A program made the position numbers and the translations under genes. The notes below the pieces were generated by a model. It searched no databases. It was not told where the DNA came from and was given only the letters and a program-made list of their open reading frames with translations. DNA of 32,455 nucleotides, taken from assembly GCA_934309345.1 (NCBI GenBank), contig CAKRDD010000029.1, forward strand, positions 1 through 32,455. Direction: 5' to 3'. The first letter of the stretch is position 1. Each line of letters starts with the position of its first letter. The DNA comes from an uncultured Mediterraneibacter sp. Its GTDB lineage: Bacteria > Bacillota > Clostridia > Lachnospirales > Lachnospiraceae. Positions 32,445 to 32,455 of the stretch are shown here, in pieces.

Positions 32445-32455
32445 ATGAGTCAGTA
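32445..32455 (+). CDS. Start of the next gene, cut by the window end
   Basis: ATG at 32445 preceded by AAGGAG at a 9-base distance, 27 bases after the stop of the Cys-repeat peptide gene and with no terminator between. Only three codons (M-S-Q) are visible, so the product cannot be identified. From the known pairing of ACGX-repeat peptides with a radical SAM/SPASM protein, a maturase is the natural expectation, which is inference. Confidence 0.5.

Overview
The window looks like chromosome from a gut-type Lachnospiraceae (low-GC Clostridia, in the Blautia / Mediterraneibacter / Dorea range). The signs are strong purine-rich Shine-Dalgarno sites, an ABC sugar importer without its own ATPase next to a YesN/YesM-type two-component pair, ECF vitamin S-components (BioY, RibU), a DUF5685-DnaJ pair, and a large cytoplasmic glycoside-hydrolase locus with a GPH symporter. 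Species assignment is inference. There are no rRNA or tRNA genes, no complete insertion sequence and no CRISPR array.

Layout. (1) 91-3274: sugar ABC importer (lipoprotein plus two permeases), followed by a ~142-bp MITE-like element exactly at the last stop codon and then a terminator. (2) 3571-10688: AraC-type response regulator, sensor kinase, a second membrane-anchored solute-binding-like protein, and tex, all tightly packed on the + strand. (3) 10701-11018: a gene pair not visible as long ORFs: a 28-aa hydrophobic peptide on the - strand and a convergent ~75-nt antisense RNA sharing a bidirectional terminator, i.e. an Fst-like type I toxin-antitoxin locus. (4) 11099-11824: bioY (-) with a BirA-type operator on its promoter. 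(5) 11925-13958: DUF5685 protein, J-domain protein with a Cys-rich tail, membrane protein. (6) 14267-15312: promoter, FMN riboswitch, terminator and ribU.

(7) 15392-31601: a carbohydrate locus controlled by an AraC-family regulator (-). The divergent + strand carries a GH78 alpha-L-rhamnosidase, GH94 cellobiose-type phosphorylase and acetyl-esterase-like hydrolase. A second promoter then leads to a GPH symporter, GH5, GH106-like protein, MBL-fold hydrolase, AEC permease and GH43. None of the enzymes has a signal peptide, so a small rhamnose- and beta-glucose-containing, probably acylated glycoside is likely imported and dismantled inside the cell. Both promoters carry the same direct repeat, TTACAATA-N12-TTRCAATA, which is the best candidate for the AraC operator.

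(8) 31687-32455: an HxlR-family regulator (-) with one candidate sensor cysteine. Divergent from it is a 64-aa peptide with three 17-residue repeats, each carrying an ACGTACG core (six Cys), resembling precursors of the predicted 'ACGX' radical-SAM peptide systems. A further gene begins 27 bases after its stop codon and is cut by the window edge; a radical SAM/SPASM maturase would be expected there but cannot be seen.

The two most interesting systems are the ACGX-repeat peptide locus at the right edge and the compact type I toxin-antitoxin cassette behind tex.
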